Source: Epiperipatus broadwayi (taxonomy: Eukaryota > Onychophora > Udeonychophora > Euonychophora > Peripatidae). From it: 64,000 bases of DNA. Positions 63,831-64,000 of this stretch are shown here, piece by piece; the stretch's first letter is position 1, and every line of letters starts with the position of its first letter. A model generated the notes under the pieces. The model ran no database searches and was not told the DNA's origin. It was given only the letters and a program-made list of their open reading frames with translations. Made by a program: the position numbers and the translations under genes. The stretch is from the NCBI GenBank assembly GCA_028023455.1, contig JAQFVV010006198.1, forward strand, positions 33,479,979-33,543,978, given 5' to 3'.

Positions 63831-64000
63831 TTTATATGAAGATATGATATCCAAATTGTTTTAATTTATTTATTAAATATGCAATATTAATTAACAACTC
63901 TTCCAAAATATACATTTATTATTGCTACTCTTGTTACATGTTGATTAGTAGGGTGTTAGAAGGGGGGGGTTAATTCTTTGTTTCAGTGTTTGTGTATCTG

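Noticed and set aside
1-64000. Assignment to octopus or another named species
   Set aside because: Microsatellites and SINE richness would fit, but I recognise no species-specific repeat; the SINE heads do not match the octopus families that I can recall.

Overview
This window is non-coding, strongly AT-rich DNA from a metazoan, most likely an invertebrate. I found no convincing host protein-coding exon, rRNA or functional tRNA. The animal assignment rests on the mobile elements: Penelope-like elements (PLEs) with a GIY-YIG endonuclease, RTE-type LINEs, a Merlin DNA transposon, a hAT relic with a GTF2IRD2-type BED finger, tRNA-derived SINEs and many foldback repeats. The phylum cannot be fixed from the sequence; a chelicerate or a mollusc would fit.

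The main result is that the commonest dispersed repeats carry type I hammerhead self-cleaving ribozyme (HHR) motifs. I see three families. Family A has 14 copies, 6 of them with an unbroken core. Family B has about 11 full or partial copies, several next to a tRNA-like A-box/B-box module. Family C has 4 HHR-like cores, three of them clearly and the fourth probably carrying U at the normally invariant A9. In the best copies the order is CUGANGA, stem II, GAAA, a 2-3 bp almost loopless stem III ending in NUH, and then a stem I split by an internal loop. Stem II of family A shows a compensatory G-C to A-U exchange between copies. Family B cores recur as direct repeats 422, 348 and 475 bp apart, which is the layout expected of retrozymes or tandem PLE terminal repeats. 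One family A copy has a 12-bp target-site duplication.

Layout. 0.6-1.3 kb: family B tandem pair with a 120-bp inverted repeat. 2.3-4.9 kb: foldback D1, family B, A1, hairpin C4, A2. 6.6-11.3 kb: B, A3, a B tandem, A4, foldback E1, A5. 11.5-13.3 kb: dead Merlin transposon. 13.6-17.1 kb: foldbacks, C3, A6. 17.5-23.2 kb: LINE 3' ends, SINEs, a 690-bp B palindrome, C1. 24-38 kb: sparser; foldbacks E2/E3/D3, LINE 3' ends, RTE 3' end, SINE dimer. 38.7-41.6 kb: C2, a minus-strand TRIM-like LTR element with 5-bp TSD, B. 42-46 kb: PLE relic, LINE RT relic, RTE relic with a SINE insertion. 46.6-47.6 kb: best family B ribozyme and A8. 48.3-52.9 kb: two PLE copies in inverted-repeat surroundings. 54.8-55.2 kb: hAT relic. 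55.3-60 kb: PLE-like relics, A9, B tandem, A10, A11. 60.6-61.3 kb: about 480 bp of pure TTC followed by TTA repeats. 62.3-63.0 kb: A12 and the intact 350-bp foldback A13.

These parts probably form one ecology: autonomous PLEs supply reverse transcriptase and endonuclease, and the ribozyme-bearing elements are non-autonomous partners. The ribozyme folds were drawn by eye, and no activity is shown here.
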